Part shown: positions 1 through 6,074 of the stretch, one piece after another
Layout of the letters: every line of letters starts with the position of its first letter
How positions within the stretch are numbered: position 1 is the first letter of the stretch
NCBI GenBank assembly: GCA_943327015.2
Contig: CALPVM020000158.1
Coordinates: 1 to 6,074, forward strand
Direction of reading: 5' to 3'
Source of the DNA: Akkermansia muciniphila
GTDB taxonomy: Bacteria; Pseudomonadota; Gammaproteobacteria; Burkholderiales; Burkholderiaceae_C
Length of the DNA stretch: 6,074 nucleotides
Notes under the pieces: generated by a model
The model's input: the letters and a program-made list of their open reading frames with translations, nothing else
What the model was told of the DNA's origin: nothing
The model's database searches: none
Translations under genes and position numbers: made by a program

Positions 1-62
1 CCGATTTCCCGAACCGACGAGCCCCAGGTTGGCCATTCAAGGATTACGATTTGGGATGTCAC

Positions 63-148
63 TGGTGGTGAGGATAGGATTTGAACCTATGTACTCTCTC
101 GAGGGCAGATTTACAGTCTGCTGCCATTAACCACTCGGCCACCTCTCC
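63..148 (-). tRNA. tRNA-Tyr (anticodon GTA)
   Basis: This is a class II tRNA with an encoded 3' CCA (plus positions 63-65). The anticodon stem is GCAGA/TCTGC around loop CTGTAAA, giving anticodon GTA (plus 112-114), which reads tyrosine codons UAU and UAC. A long variable arm with a CTC/GAG stem and a T-arm ATAGG-TTCAAAT-CCTAT fit bacterial tRNA-Tyr, and the 5' end is GGAGAGGTGGCCGAG. The acceptor stem pairs GGAGAGG with CCTCACC. Six pairs form, but position 3:70 is an A.A mismatch, which is unusual. The tRNA lies downstream of the DUF1643 gene on the same strand and has its own promoter. Confidence 0.95.
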
Positions 149-163
149 AAAGGTGAATCCAGA

Positions 164-192
164 ATTATGCCACTTTATTTTGTTAGTTGCAA
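164..192 (-). promoter_or_regulatory. Sigma70-type promoter of the tRNA-Tyr gene
   Basis: On the minus strand a -35 box TTGCAA (192-187, four of six consensus bases) and a -10 box CATAAT (169-164, five of six) are separated by exactly 17 bp. The -10 box ends 15 nt before the tRNA 5' end, so transcription would start about 8 nt upstream of the mature tRNA. That spacing is typical for stable RNA genes. The -35 box is the downstream half of a perfect palindrome. The assignment is by eye, without a scoring matrix. Confidence 0.65.
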
Positions 193-204
193 AATATTTT
201 GCAA
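187..204. repeat. Perfect 18-bp palindrome between the DUF1643 gene and tRNA-Tyr
   Basis: TTGCAAAATATTTTGCAA reads identically on both strands with no spacer. It starts 8 bp beyond the DUF1643 stop codon and its half-site forms the -35 hexamer of the tRNA-Tyr promoter. Possible roles are an operator for a dimeric regulator or a weak AT-rich hairpin at the end of the trp transcript. It lacks the GC-rich stem and following T-tract of a standard intrinsic terminator, so no terminator is called. Confidence 0.6.
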
Positions 205-212
205 AAATAATC

Positions 213-902
213 CTACTTTGCTTGTTTACCCTTGAGATCCATGACTTGTTTACTAACTTGCACCAACCACTGTATTTGCAAATCGTGGCGCTGCGGCAAA
301 GGATGCCTATACAAATTGCCATCCGTGCTTATACCCAGCAATGGATGAAGGCGCGCCGCCTTAAGCGCCGCTTTTGCCAGTGGCAGGAATGCGCTATTTA
401 ATCCCCACCCACAAAGCACAGGCGTTGATTCTTGCTTGAAATGCTCACTGCACTCTTTCGCCCTACCAACCGAAAACAGACTATGACTATCATCGGCTTG
501 GTATGCATTTAGTTTACACACCATTTCTGCACTCTTTGGCGTACGTAAATCGCTCAAATTTAATATTCTTGCATGCCTCCACAGCATGCCATAACGTTTG
601 GCGATCAACATCAGACGCATTACTTGATATTGCGTTCTGTCTGGTTGTGCCGATGCAAACCCATGATTGACTTCCGCGTCCCATAAGGCATTAAGCGGCC
701 GGGAACCGCCAGGATTCATCATTACCACCAACAAGTCCGGAGGGTGCTCTAGTATGGCATGTAAAGACCATTCGACAGGAGCAATTTCGAGTCGGTCACG
801 CAACTGCTCATTGACGCCACAAATGGGGCGTTCATAGTAGCGCCCATATATAGCAAACCGGCTGAGCAGCTCTTGCGCACCTAGAAGAAACTCTGGCTCC
901 AT
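213..902 (-). CDS. DUF1643 domain-containing protein
   Basis: This 229-residue protein belongs to the DUF1643 family (COG4333-like), whose biochemical function I do not know. The family signature is visible in order: a hydrophobic strand leading into MMNPGGSRP (61-69, matching the family's LNPSTAD-type motif), PDRTQYQVMR (87-96, the D-x-T-x-x-R element), NLSDLR (115-120, like NLFALR), CGWG (164-167, like AWG) and the C-terminal GISTDGNLYRHPLPQ (190-204, like LG-x-T-x-x-G-x-P-RHPL). It is longer than the roughly 150-residue core because of extra N- and C-terminal segments. No signal peptide or membrane segment is seen, so it is probably cytoplasmic. The ATG lies 9 bp after the trpC stop with only a weak Shine-Dalgarno (GAG), which suggests co-transcription with the trp operon. 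Nothing visible links it to tryptophan synthesis. Confidence 0.8.
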   Translation of the reverse strand: MEPEFLLGAQELLSRFAIYGRYYERPICGVNEQLRDRLEIAPVEWSLHAILEHPPDLLVVMMNPGGSRPLNALWDAEVNHGFASAQPDRTQYQVMRLMLIAKRYGMLWRHARILNLSDLRTPKSAEMVCKLNAYQADDSHSLFSVGRAKECSEHFKQESTPVLCGWGLNSAFLPLAKAALKAARLHPLLGISTDGNLYRHPLPQRHDLQIQWLVQVSKQVMDLKGKQAK

Positions 903-911
903 GTACTCGGG

Positions 912-1706
912 TCAGGGTTTTGCAAATAATGCAGCCAATGCCACACCGGGGTCTGGCGCCCGCATAAAGGCTTCTCCCACCAAATAGGCATTCACTCCGG
1001 CAGCCGCCATTTGGAGCACATCGTCACGCGAGAGAATGCCACTCTCCGTAACCAAGATTCGATCCGCTGGAATTTGGCCGCATAGCCGCAACGTTGTGTC
1101 TAACGAGACCTCAAAGGTTTGAAGATTGCGGTTGTTAACGCCAACCAGAGGCGTCTTGAGGCGTAAAGCACGCTCAAACTCATGTTCGTCATGCACCTCT
1201 ACCAATACCGCCATATCCAGACTGCGGGCAATCGCCTCAAAATCGTGCAGTTGTGCATCATCTAGACAGGTCGCTATCAACAACACGCAATCAGCACCCA
1301 TGGCACGTGATTCATATATCTGGTAGGGCTGCACCATAAAGTCTTTGCGCAATACAGGCAACTGGCACGATGCACGCGCCTGCTTCAAATAATCCGCACA
1401 ACCTTGAAAAAAACTGACGTCGGTTAACACCGACAGGCAAGATGCGCCATGCTCAGCATAACTTTGGGCAATATCTGCAGCTATAAAGTCCGGGCGTATT
1501 ACGCCTTTAGATGGACTGGCTTTTTTAACTTCAGCAATAACCGCTGCGCGCCCACTGGCAATGGTTTGCCGCATGGCGCCGACAAAGTCACGGGTGAGCA
1601 CACGCGACTCTGCATCTGCACGCATGGCAGCCAGCGATTTGCGTTTGACGGCAGCAGCCACCTCCTGGTGCTTAACGGCTACGATTTTGTCCAAAATATT
1701 ACTCAT
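912..1706 (-). CDS. trpC: Indole-3-glycerol phosphate synthase
   Basis: This cytoplasmic TIM-barrel enzyme closes 1-(2-carboxyphenylamino)-1-deoxyribulose 5-phosphate, with loss of CO2 and water, to indole-3-glycerol phosphate. The 264-residue length is normal for a monofunctional TrpC with no fused TrpF. Family motifs are intact: [12 protein letters not shown] (57-68, with E59 and K61), LRKDF (119-123, catalytic Lys121), LVEVHDE (168-174, with E170), GVNNRNL (189-195, with N191) and VTESGI (219-224, with E221). These correspond to E51, K53, K110, E159, N180 and E210 of the well-studied Sulfolobus enzyme. The start at MSNILDK is preferred over an in-frame ATG 50 codons upstream. The upstream start would overlap trpD, whereas this one has a TAAGGA ribosome site 4 nt away and matches family N-termini. 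Confidence 0.96.
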   Translation of the reverse strand: MSNILDKIVAVKHQEVAAAVKRKSLAAMRADAESRVLTRDFVGAMRQTIASGRAAVIAEVKKASPSKGVIRPDFIAADIAQSYAEHGASCLSVLTDVSFFQGCADYLKQARASCQLPVLRKDFMVQPYQIYESRAMGADCVLLIATCLDDAQLHDFEAIARSLDMAVLVEVHDEHEFERALRLKTPLVGVNNRNLQTFEVSLDTTLRLCGQIPADRILVTESGILSRDDVLQMAAAGVNAYLVGEAFMRAPDPGVALAALFAKP

Positions 1707-1710
1707 AGCT

Positions 1711-1716
1711 TCCTTA
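1711..1716 (-). promoter_or_regulatory. trpC ribosome binding site overlapping the trpD stop codon
   Basis: On the minus strand TAAGGA ends 4 nt before the trpC ATG, and its first three bases are the trpD TAA stop. Ribosomes ending on trpD are therefore placed on the trpC initiation site, which fits translational coupling. It also fixes the trpC start at 1706. Confidence 0.75.
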
Positions 1717-2760
1717 AAGCGCAAATTGCTGAGAGAGATGAACCAGACCATCCAACTTAGCCTTGGCCGCGCCCGATTCGATAGCACCCCGCGCCAAAGC
1801 GACGCCATCGTGCAAACTGTTGGCCACATTGGCAGCGTACAAGGCAATGCCTGCATTCAATATAACGATATCTTTGGCAGGGCCGCTTTGGTTGTTTAAA
1901 ACTCCGAGCAGCATAGCCTGTGAGTCTTGCGGGGTTTCCACTTTTAAGGTGCGCGTACTGGCCATGGCCAAACCAAAATCTTCAGGATGAATGTCGTACT
2001 CTTTAATGGTGCCACCTTTAAGCTCAGCCACCATGGTGGCTGCACCCAAACTAACCTCATCCAAACCGTCATACCCATGCACGACCAGCGCGTGCTCAGC
2101 ACCCAAACGCTGCAACACGCGCACTTGAATACCCACCAGATCAGGATTAAAAACACCCATCAAAATATTGGGCGCTCCTGCTGGGTTGGTGAGTGGCCCT
2201 AGAATATTAAAAATGGTTTTAACCCCCATCTCACGGCGCACTGGCGCCACGTTTTTCATGGCAGGGTGATGATTAGGGGCAAACATAAAGCCCACGCCTT
2301 GCCGCTCTATGCACTGGGCAATTTGAACAGGACTCAAATTAATATTAACCCCCAATGCCTCCAACACATCGGCGCTGCCACTTTTGCTGCTGACACTGCG
2401 CCCACCATGCTTACTGACCTTGGCACCTGCTGCGGCTGCCACGAACATGGAGCACGTAGAAATGTTAAAGGTGTGAGAACCATCACCGCCTGTGCCCACA
2501 ATGTCCACCAAATGGCGCGCATCCTGCACCTCGACCTTAGTAGACACTTCGCGCATCACTTGAGCTGCTGCGGTAATTTCAGTCACCGTCTCACCCTTGG
2601 CACGCAAGCCGGAAATAATGGCTGCAATCATGACATGAGACACCTCACCCGCCATGATCTGCCGCATGAGTTGAAGCATGTCATCGTAGCTGATTTCACG
2701 ATGTTCCAGTACCGTTTGAAGTGCCTTGTGATGTAGCTGTTGATGGGTAGATGCATTCAT
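1714..2760 (-). CDS. trpD: Anthranilate phosphoribosyltransferase
   Basis: It transfers the phosphoribosyl group of PRPP to anthranilate, the second committed step of tryptophan synthesis, in the cytoplasm. At 348 residues it has the usual length. Visible landmarks are the helical N-terminal domain with [21 protein letters not shown] (from residue 19), the PRPP loop [14 protein letters not shown] (89-102), [16 protein letters not shown] (122-137), [19 protein letters not shown] (175-193, anthranilate-site Arg175/176) and the metal-binding GYDGLDEVS (229-237, D234/E235). The motif usually written KHGNR reads KHGGR (117-121), so a substrate-contacting Asn is Gly. The ATG is 27 nt after the trpG stop, in the same frame, and has no Shine-Dalgarno sequence. 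The start is supported by family N-terminal length. Confidence 0.96.
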   Translation of the reverse strand: MNASTHQQLHHKALQTVLEHREISYDDMLQLMRQIMAGEVSHVMIAAIISGLRAKGETVTEITAAAQVMREVSTKVEVQDARHLVDIVGTGGDGSHTFNISTCSMFVAAAAGAKVSKHGGRSVSSKSGSADVLEALGVNINLSPVQIAQCIERQGVGFMFAPNHHPAMKNVAPVRREMGVKTIFNILGPLTNPAGAPNILMGVFNPDLVGIQVRVLQRLGAEHALVVHGYDGLDEVSLGAATMVAELKGGTIKEYDIHPEDFGLAMASTRTLKVETPQDSQAMLLGVLNNQSGPAKDIVILNAGIALYAANVANSLHDGVALARGAIESGAAKAKLDGLVHLSQQFAL

Positions 2761-2787
2761 GGGGAAGGGTTTTCCAAAATAGAAGGT

Positions 2788-3363
2788 TCATTGCAAAAAG
2801 TTTTTGAGCATGGCATGTCCGTGCTCGGTCAGAATGCTTTCGGGGTGAAACTGCACACCTTCCATACGCACGTCAAAAGGCAAACCGGTGTGGCGCACAC
2901 CCATAATTTCGCCGTCGTCGGTCCATGCCGTAATTGCCAACTCAGAGGGGCAGGTAGCCCTTTCAATCGCCAAGGAGTGATAACGGTTAACGGTAAATTG
3001 TGCAGGCAAATTAGCAAAGACGCCTTCTTGTGATGTGGTGATCACACTGGTTTTTCCGTGCATCAAGGCTTTGGCGCGAATAATTTTGCCACCCAATGCC
3101 GCACCAATGCTTTGGTGCCCCAAACACACACCCAAAATAGGCAACTTGCCCATGAAATGCTGAATAGCCGGAACTGAAATACCAGCCTCGGTTGGTGAGC
3201 AGGGACCGGGCGAAATAACTAACCGGTCGGGGTTGCGAGCTGCCACCCCCTCAAGGGTAATTTCATCATTACGATACACCTCTACCTCTGCGCCCAACTC
3301 CCCAAAGTACTGCACAATGTTGTAGGTAAAACTATCGTAGTTATCAATCATCAGCAACTTCAT
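2788..3363 (-). CDS. trpG: Anthranilate synthase component II (glutamine amidotransferase)
   Basis: This class I glutamine amidotransferase hydrolyses glutamine and supplies ammonia to TrpE for anthranilate formation. It has 191 residues, typical of a stand-alone TrpG. The N-terminus [20 protein letters not shown] is characteristic. The oxyanion region is [11 protein letters not shown] (51-61), the catalytic Cys80 sits in GVCLGHQ (78-84), and the His173/Glu175 pair lies in FHPES (172-176). The ATG overlaps the upstream mutase stop as ATGA, and a GGGAG ribosome site (3374-3370) lies 6 nt upstream inside that gene. A pabA role, supplying aminodeoxychorismate synthase as well, is possible for such proteins, but the operon context favours trpG. 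Confidence 0.96.
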   Translation of the reverse strand: MKLLMIDNYDSFTYNIVQYFGELGAEVEVYRNDEITLEGVAARNPDRLVISPGPCSPTEAGISVPAIQHFMGKLPILGVCLGHQSIGAALGGKIIRAKALMHGKTSVITTSQEGVFANLPAQFTVNRYHSLAIERATCPSELAITAWTDDGEIMGVRHTGLPFDVRMEGVQFHPESILTEHGHAMLKNFLQ

Positions 3364-3686
3364 GGTGCGCTCCCGGCGTGCAATCTTTCAAACTCTGCAC
3401 GCTCAAAATCAATAAAAGCACCAATCATGGCGCGATAGGTACGCTCTGCCACATCAGCAGGAGCACCGTGGTCAGCTGCCATGTGGCGCACCCTGGCAAT
3501 GATGTGCTCGATGCGCTGCTCATCTACTATCAAGTCAGGATTATTTTTGATGCGGGCTGCCTGTGCCACATAGGTACTGCGCTCTGCCATTAGGGCAACA
3601 ATGCGCGTATCGAGTGCATCGATATGGGTACGCACCTCTGCCATGCTGGCGCAATGATGGGTTAAAAATTTTTGTTGCTCAGTCAT
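3360..3686 (-). CDS. AroQ-type chorismate mutase-like protein inside the trp operon
   Basis: This 108-residue, all-helical AroQ-fold protein probably rearranges chorismate to prephenate. Putative active-site residues match E. coli CM and PchB: Arg19 (R-x-x-ID-x-LD), Arg36 (AER), Lys47 (ARIKNN), Asp55 and Arg58 (VDEQR). The position of E. coli Gln88/PchB Gln90 aligns by eye with Glu95 (FIDFE). Overall similarity to PchB (isochorismate-pyruvate lyase) is noticeable in the [13 protein letters not shown] region and in helix 3. A lyase or broader chorismate-using role therefore cannot be excluded, but no isochorismate synthase is nearby. No signal peptide is present, so it is cytoplasmic. It overlaps trpE upstream and trpG downstream, each by ATGA, and has only a weak ribosome site, so its translation should be coupled to trpE. 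Confidence 0.85.
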   Translation of the reverse strand: MTEQQKFLTHHCASMAEVRTHIDALDTRIVALMAERSTYVAQAARIKNNPDLIVDEQRIEHIIARVRHMAADHGAPADVAERTYRAMIGAFIDFERAEFERLHAGSAP

Positions 3687-5212
3687 ACAGGGCTATCCAA
3701 ACCTTGTTCTACCAACTCGGCCGCACGCAGCAAAGCACGCGCTTTGTGCTCGGTTTCCTGCCACTCCAATTCGGGCACACTATCTGCCACCACGCCCGCA
3801 GCAGCCTGCACATACAACGTTTGGTTTTTAATAATGCCAGTGCGAATGGCAATGGCCACATCCATGTCGCCAGCGTAGCTCAGGTACCCACAGGCACCGC
3901 CGTAAATGCCGCGCTTTACGGGCTCGAGTTGGTCTATCAGCTCCATGGCATGCACCTTGGGGGCTCCAGTCAAAGTACCTGCCGGGAACGTTGCTTTGAG
4001 CACATCCATGCTAGTCATGCCGTCCACCAGCGTACCTTCCACATTGCTCACAATGTGCATCACATGGCTATAACGCTCAATGCAAAAAGCATCGGTAACT
4101 TTGACACTGCCAATTTTGGCAATGCGCCCAATGTCGTTGCGCGCCAGATCAATCAGCATCACATGTTCGGCGCGCTCTTTGGGGTCATTCACCAATTCAT
4201 GCTCGGCTGCTTTATCTAGCTCGGGCGTAGCACCGCGCGGACGTGTGCCTGCCAAAGGACGGATAGTGACTTTTTTGCATGCGGGCTCACTACCGGATAT
4301 ATGCTCTTGCCGCACCAGAATTTCGGGGCTGGCACCGACCACATAAAAATCTTGACCCGCTTCTGCCACACCGCTAAAGTTGTAATAGTACATGTAAGGC
4401 GATGGGTTGAGCGAGCGCAAGGCGCGGTACAGACTCAAGGGCGACTGGGTGTAGCGTTTTTTAATTCGCTGACCCACCTGCACTTGCATAAAGTCACCGC
4501 CTGCAATCAACTCCTTGGCACGTAACACAGCCGCAATGTAATCTTGCTTGGCAAAGTCACGCTGTACTGGCTGGGGCTGACACGCTGCCTCAGTGGGCAG
4601 ACACACCGCCTGTGATAGTTTTTGCTTTAGCTCTGCGAGGCGGGCATTACCGCTGTTAAAAGCATCGGGCGTATTGGGGTCCACATACACCATAAGAAAT
4701 AACTTGCCCGACAGATTGTCAATAACGGCAAGCTCCTCGCATTGCAACAACACAATGTCCGGACAGTTAAGCGTATCGGGCGGGCAACTGGATTCCAGTT
4801 TTTTCTCAATGTAACGCACCGCATCGTAACCAAAATAACCTGCCAAACCACCACAGAAACGCGGCATGTTAGGGCGTACTGCCACCTTGAAACGCTGCTG
4901 ATACTCGGCAATAAAGTCTAAAGGATTGACGGTAGAGGTTTCGACCACCGCACCATCGGTTACAACTTCAGTGCGCATGTTGGGACCAAAACCACTGGAA
5001 CGCAATAGCGTACGCGCCGGCAAACCGATAAAACTGTACCTACCAAAACGCTCACCCCCGACAACCGACTCCAATAAAAAACTGCAAGGATGGTCCTGCG
5101 TCAGTTTTAAATAGAGGGACAGCGGAGTATCAAGGTCAGCCAAGGCCTGTGCAACCAAGGGTATCCGGTTAAAGCCTTGCGCCTGTAGTTTTAAGAATTC
5201 AGTTTCGGTCAT
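3683..5212 (-). CDS. trpE: Anthranilate synthase component I
   Basis: TrpE converts chorismate to anthranilate with ammonia from TrpG; it is the first committed and feedback-controlled step. It has 509 residues, full length for the family. The N-terminal domain carries the LLES element (46-49) that in enteric TrpE is part of the tryptophan inhibitor site, followed by GGERFGRYSFIG (52-63). The chorismate-binding domain contains GDFMQVQVGQR (239-249), IRPLAGTRPRG (317-327), His350, LIDLARNDIGR (353-363), PAGTLTGAPK (410-419) and GIYGGACGYLS (435-445). These features separate it from PabB and isochorismate synthase, as does trpG in the same operon. The ATG at 5212 lacks a clear Shine-Dalgarno sequence, but the protein begins where TrpE proteins normally do. 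Confidence 0.97.
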   Translation of the reverse strand: MTETEFLKLQAQGFNRIPLVAQALADLDTPLSLYLKLTQDHPCSFLLESVVGGERFGRYSFIGLPARTLLRSSGFGPNMRTEVVTDGAVVETSTVNPLDFIAEYQQRFKVAVRPNMPRFCGGLAGYFGYDAVRYIEKKLESSCPPDTLNCPDIVLLQCEELAVIDNLSGKLFLMVYVDPNTPDAFNSGNARLAELKQKLSQAVCLPTEAACQPQPVQRDFAKQDYIAAVLRAKELIAGGDFMQVQVGQRIKKRYTQSPLSLYRALRSLNPSPYMYYYNFSGVAEAGQDFYVVGASPEILVRQEHISGSEPACKKVTIRPLAGTRPRGATPELDKAAEHELVNDPKERAEHVMLIDLARNDIGRIAKIGSVKVTDAFCIERYSHVMHIVSNVEGTLVDGMTSMDVLKATFPAGTLTGAPKVHAMELIDQLEPVKRGIYGGACGYLSYAGDMDVAIAIRTGIIKNQTLYVQAAAGVVADSVPELEWQETEHKARALLRAAELVEQGLDSPV

Positions 5213-5237
5213 CTTGTTTGGCTTAAACAGCGCAAGA

Positions 5238-5265
5238 ATTATGGATTAGCTTAGCAGAAGTACAA
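5238..5265 (-). promoter_or_regulatory. Candidate promoter of the trp operon
   Basis: On the minus strand CATAAT (5243-5238, five of six -10 bases) follows a weak TTGTAC -35 (5265-5260) after 16 bp. The -10 box is 25 nt from the trpE ATG, which would give a leader of only about 18 nt. A weaker alternative further upstream (TTGTGT, 18 bp, TATACG) would give a leader of roughly 75 nt. Neither leaves a Trp-rich leader peptide or an obvious attenuator. Confidence 0.35.
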
Positions 5266-5374
5266 AGTATGAACGTTGCGTATAAAGTGTAGCAAACCTT
5301 CAACACAAAGGCGCCATAAACTATGATAATTGCGTGACACAACCCCGCACACAATGTTAGAGTCTGTACACCAA

Positions 5375-5380
5375 TATAAT
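5375..5380 (+). promoter_or_regulatory. -10 box of the chalcone isomerase-like gene
   Basis: A perfect TATAAT lies 19 nt before the ATG at 5400, but no good -35 hexamer is found 15-18 bp upstream. The predicted leader is about 12 nt. The promoter may depend on an activator, or the true promoter may lie elsewhere in the divergent region. Confidence 0.4.
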
Positions 5381-5390
5381 TTTATTTCAC

Positions 5391-5395
5391 GGAGA
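5391..5395 (+). promoter_or_regulatory. Ribosome binding site GGAGA
   Basis: GGAGA sits 4 nt before the ATG at 5400 and supports that start. It is among the clearest Shine-Dalgarno sequences in the window. Confidence 0.7.
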
Positions 5396-5399
5396 TAGC

Positions 5400-5984
5400 A
5401 TGCAATTTAAAAGAAGTTTGACGGCGGCCATTGCTGCAATAGTACTGTGTAGCGCTTCGTTTGCCGCCAATATGGACATTCACGGCGTAAAAATTCCGGA
5501 TACCGTTACAGTTTCCGGAACCAAGCTGATGCTCAACGGCGCCGGTACACGCTATAAACTCGTAGCAAAGGTTTATGTAGCCGATCTCTACACTAGCAAA
5601 CCAGTCAAATCGTTAGATGAACTGATTGCAGCACCCGGCCCAAAGCGCTTCACCATGACCATGCTGCGCGAGATCGAGTCTGGCCCCTTTGGCAAACTTT
5701 TGACCCGTGGCGTGGAAGATAACGTGTCTAAAAGCGAAATGTCGAAACTGGTTCCAGGCCTCATTCGGATGGGTGATATTTTTTCAAATGTAAAAGTGCA
5801 AAGCCCAGGCGATGTGATTATCATTGACTGGATACCCGGCACCGGCATGGTTATTACGGCAAAAGGCAGAGTGCAGGGTGAGCCATTTAAAGAGCCAGAA
5901 TTTTATAAAGCAATGATGTCTATCTGGCTGGGTTCGTCGCCCGCGGACTTCAAACTGAAAGAAGCACTGTTGGGCAATAAATAA
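5400..5984 (+). CDS. Exported chalcone isomerase-like protein
   Basis: This 194-residue protein matches the bacterial chalcone isomerase-like family, whose physiological role is not established; flavonoid chemistry should not be assumed. Residues 1-22 form a signal peptide: Lys4/Arg5, a hydrophobic core LTAAIAAIVL, and likely cleavage at SFA-AN after residue 22. The protein is therefore probably periplasmic. Cys17 does not sit in a lipobox (preceding residue Leu), so it is not called a lipoprotein. The mature part shows family landmarks: VSGTKLMLNGAGTRYKL (37-53), KVYVADLY (57-64), FTMTMLREIES (84-94), GDVIIIDWIPGTGM (137-150) and the C-terminal FYKAMMSIWLGSSPADFKLK (168-187). It is transcribed divergently from trpE with a GGAGA ribosome site. 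No functional link to tryptophan synthesis is visible. Confidence 0.88.
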   Translation: MQFKRSLTAAIAAIVLCSASFAANMDIHGVKIPDTVTVSGTKLMLNGAGTRYKLVAKVYVADLYTSKPVKSLDELIAAPGPKRFTMTMLREIESGPFGKLLTRGVEDNVSKSEMSKLVPGLIRMGDIFSNVKVQSPGDVIIIDWIPGTGMVITAKGRVQGEPFKEPEFYKAMMSIWLGSSPADFKLKEALLGNK

Positions 5985-5991
5985 AAGCTGA

Positions 5992-6007
5992 CAAGAACGG
6001 TGTCTTG
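5992..6007. other. Short inverted repeat after the chalcone isomerase-like gene
   Basis: CAAGA (5992-5996) and TCTTG (6003-6007) flank a 6-nt spacer, beginning 7 bp after the stop codon. A five-pair stem of low GC content without an adjacent T-tract is weak evidence for a terminator, so only the structure is recorded. Confidence 0.25.
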
Positions 6008-6074
6008 CCTATTGCGACGAAAAAGCCAGCCAGTTTACCCAGAAGCGCAAAATAATGCCTGTCATTTTTTTAAG

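Noticed and set aside
1..36. Minus-strand open frame from an ATG at 36 running off the left edge, MANLGLVGSGNR
   Set aside because: The glycine-rich start resembles a nucleotide-binding loop, but there is no ribosome site and only 12 codons are visible; other frames are open too. More sequence to the left would decide.
187..210. Palindrome as an intrinsic terminator of the trp operon
   Set aside because: The stem has only two G-C pairs near each end and no T-tract follows on the minus strand, so a classic terminator is not supported.
81..401. 106-codon plus-strand open frame starting inside tRNA-Tyr
   Set aside because: It starts within the tRNA gene and runs antisense to the DUF1643 gene; no family match.
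1707..1856. N-terminal extension of trpC by 50 codons to an upstream in-frame ATG
   Set aside because: It would lie entirely within the trpD coding region; the residues do not resemble TrpC, and the MSNILDK start has a good ribosome site.
2266..2736. 156-codon plus-strand open frame antisense to trpD
   Set aside because: Shadow of trpD with no recognisable domain or ribosome site.
3563..4219. 218-codon plus-strand open frame antisense to trpE and the mutase gene
   Set aside because: It lies opposite well-recognised genes, its translation is His/Cys-rich with no family resemblance, and such antisense frames are common in this codon usage.
5400..5465. Lipoprotein signal in the chalcone isomerase-like protein because of Cys17
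   Set aside because: The residues before the Cys (AIVL) do not fit a lipobox, which needs Gly, Ala or Ser at -1; a standard cleavage site follows at SFA-AN.
6047..6071. T-run (6065-6071) preceded by AATG/CATT as an intrinsic terminator
   Set aside because: The stem is only about four pairs and AT-rich; not convincing as a terminator.
6009..6074. Minus-strand open frame of 21 codons entering from the right edge and ending at TAG 6011-6009 (ends RFWVNWLAFSSQ)
   Set aside because: It could be the tail of a convergent gene, but it is too short to identify and chance open frames of this length are common.

Overview
The window looks like a betaproteobacterial chromosome segment, most likely Burkholderiales and Comamonadaceae-like. 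This rests on the trp gene order, the protein flavour (for example the betaproteobacterial-style GDFMQVQVGQR stretch in TrpE) and a chalcone-isomerase-like exported protein of a type common in that group. The placement is from memory of these families; no search was run. GC content is moderate and no mobile elements, CRISPR arrays or long repeats were seen.

Layout, right to left, because most genes are on the minus strand. A compact tryptophan operon runs from 5212 down to 912: trpE, a small AroQ-type chorismate mutase-like gene, trpG, trpD and trpC. trpE/mutase and mutase/trpG each overlap by an ATGA. trpG and trpD share a reading frame and are separated by a single TGA plus nine sense codons. 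The trpD stop codon lies inside the trpC Shine-Dalgarno sequence. A DUF1643-family gene (902-213) follows trpC after 9 bp and is probably the last cistron. A tRNA-Tyr gene (148-63) follows with its own recognisable promoter, whose -35 box lies inside a perfect 18-bp palindrome just after the DUF1643 stop. Positions 1-62 hold nothing I can assign.

To the right, a 187-bp divergent intergenic region (5213-5399) separates trpE from a plus-strand gene (5400-5984) for a signal-peptide-bearing chalcone isomerase-like protein. The last 90 bases are intergenic or the edge of an unseen convergent gene.

The trp proteins carry chorismate to anthranilate (TrpE/TrpG), phosphoribosylanthranilate (TrpD) and, past the step made by TrpF (not in this window), indole-3-glycerol phosphate (TrpC). 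The inserted mutase would act on the same substrate, chorismate, and send it towards prephenate for Phe/Tyr. The operon therefore encodes both sides of the chorismate branch point, with translation of the two sides coupled. This is the most biologically interesting arrangement here, although I do not believe it is a wholly new system.
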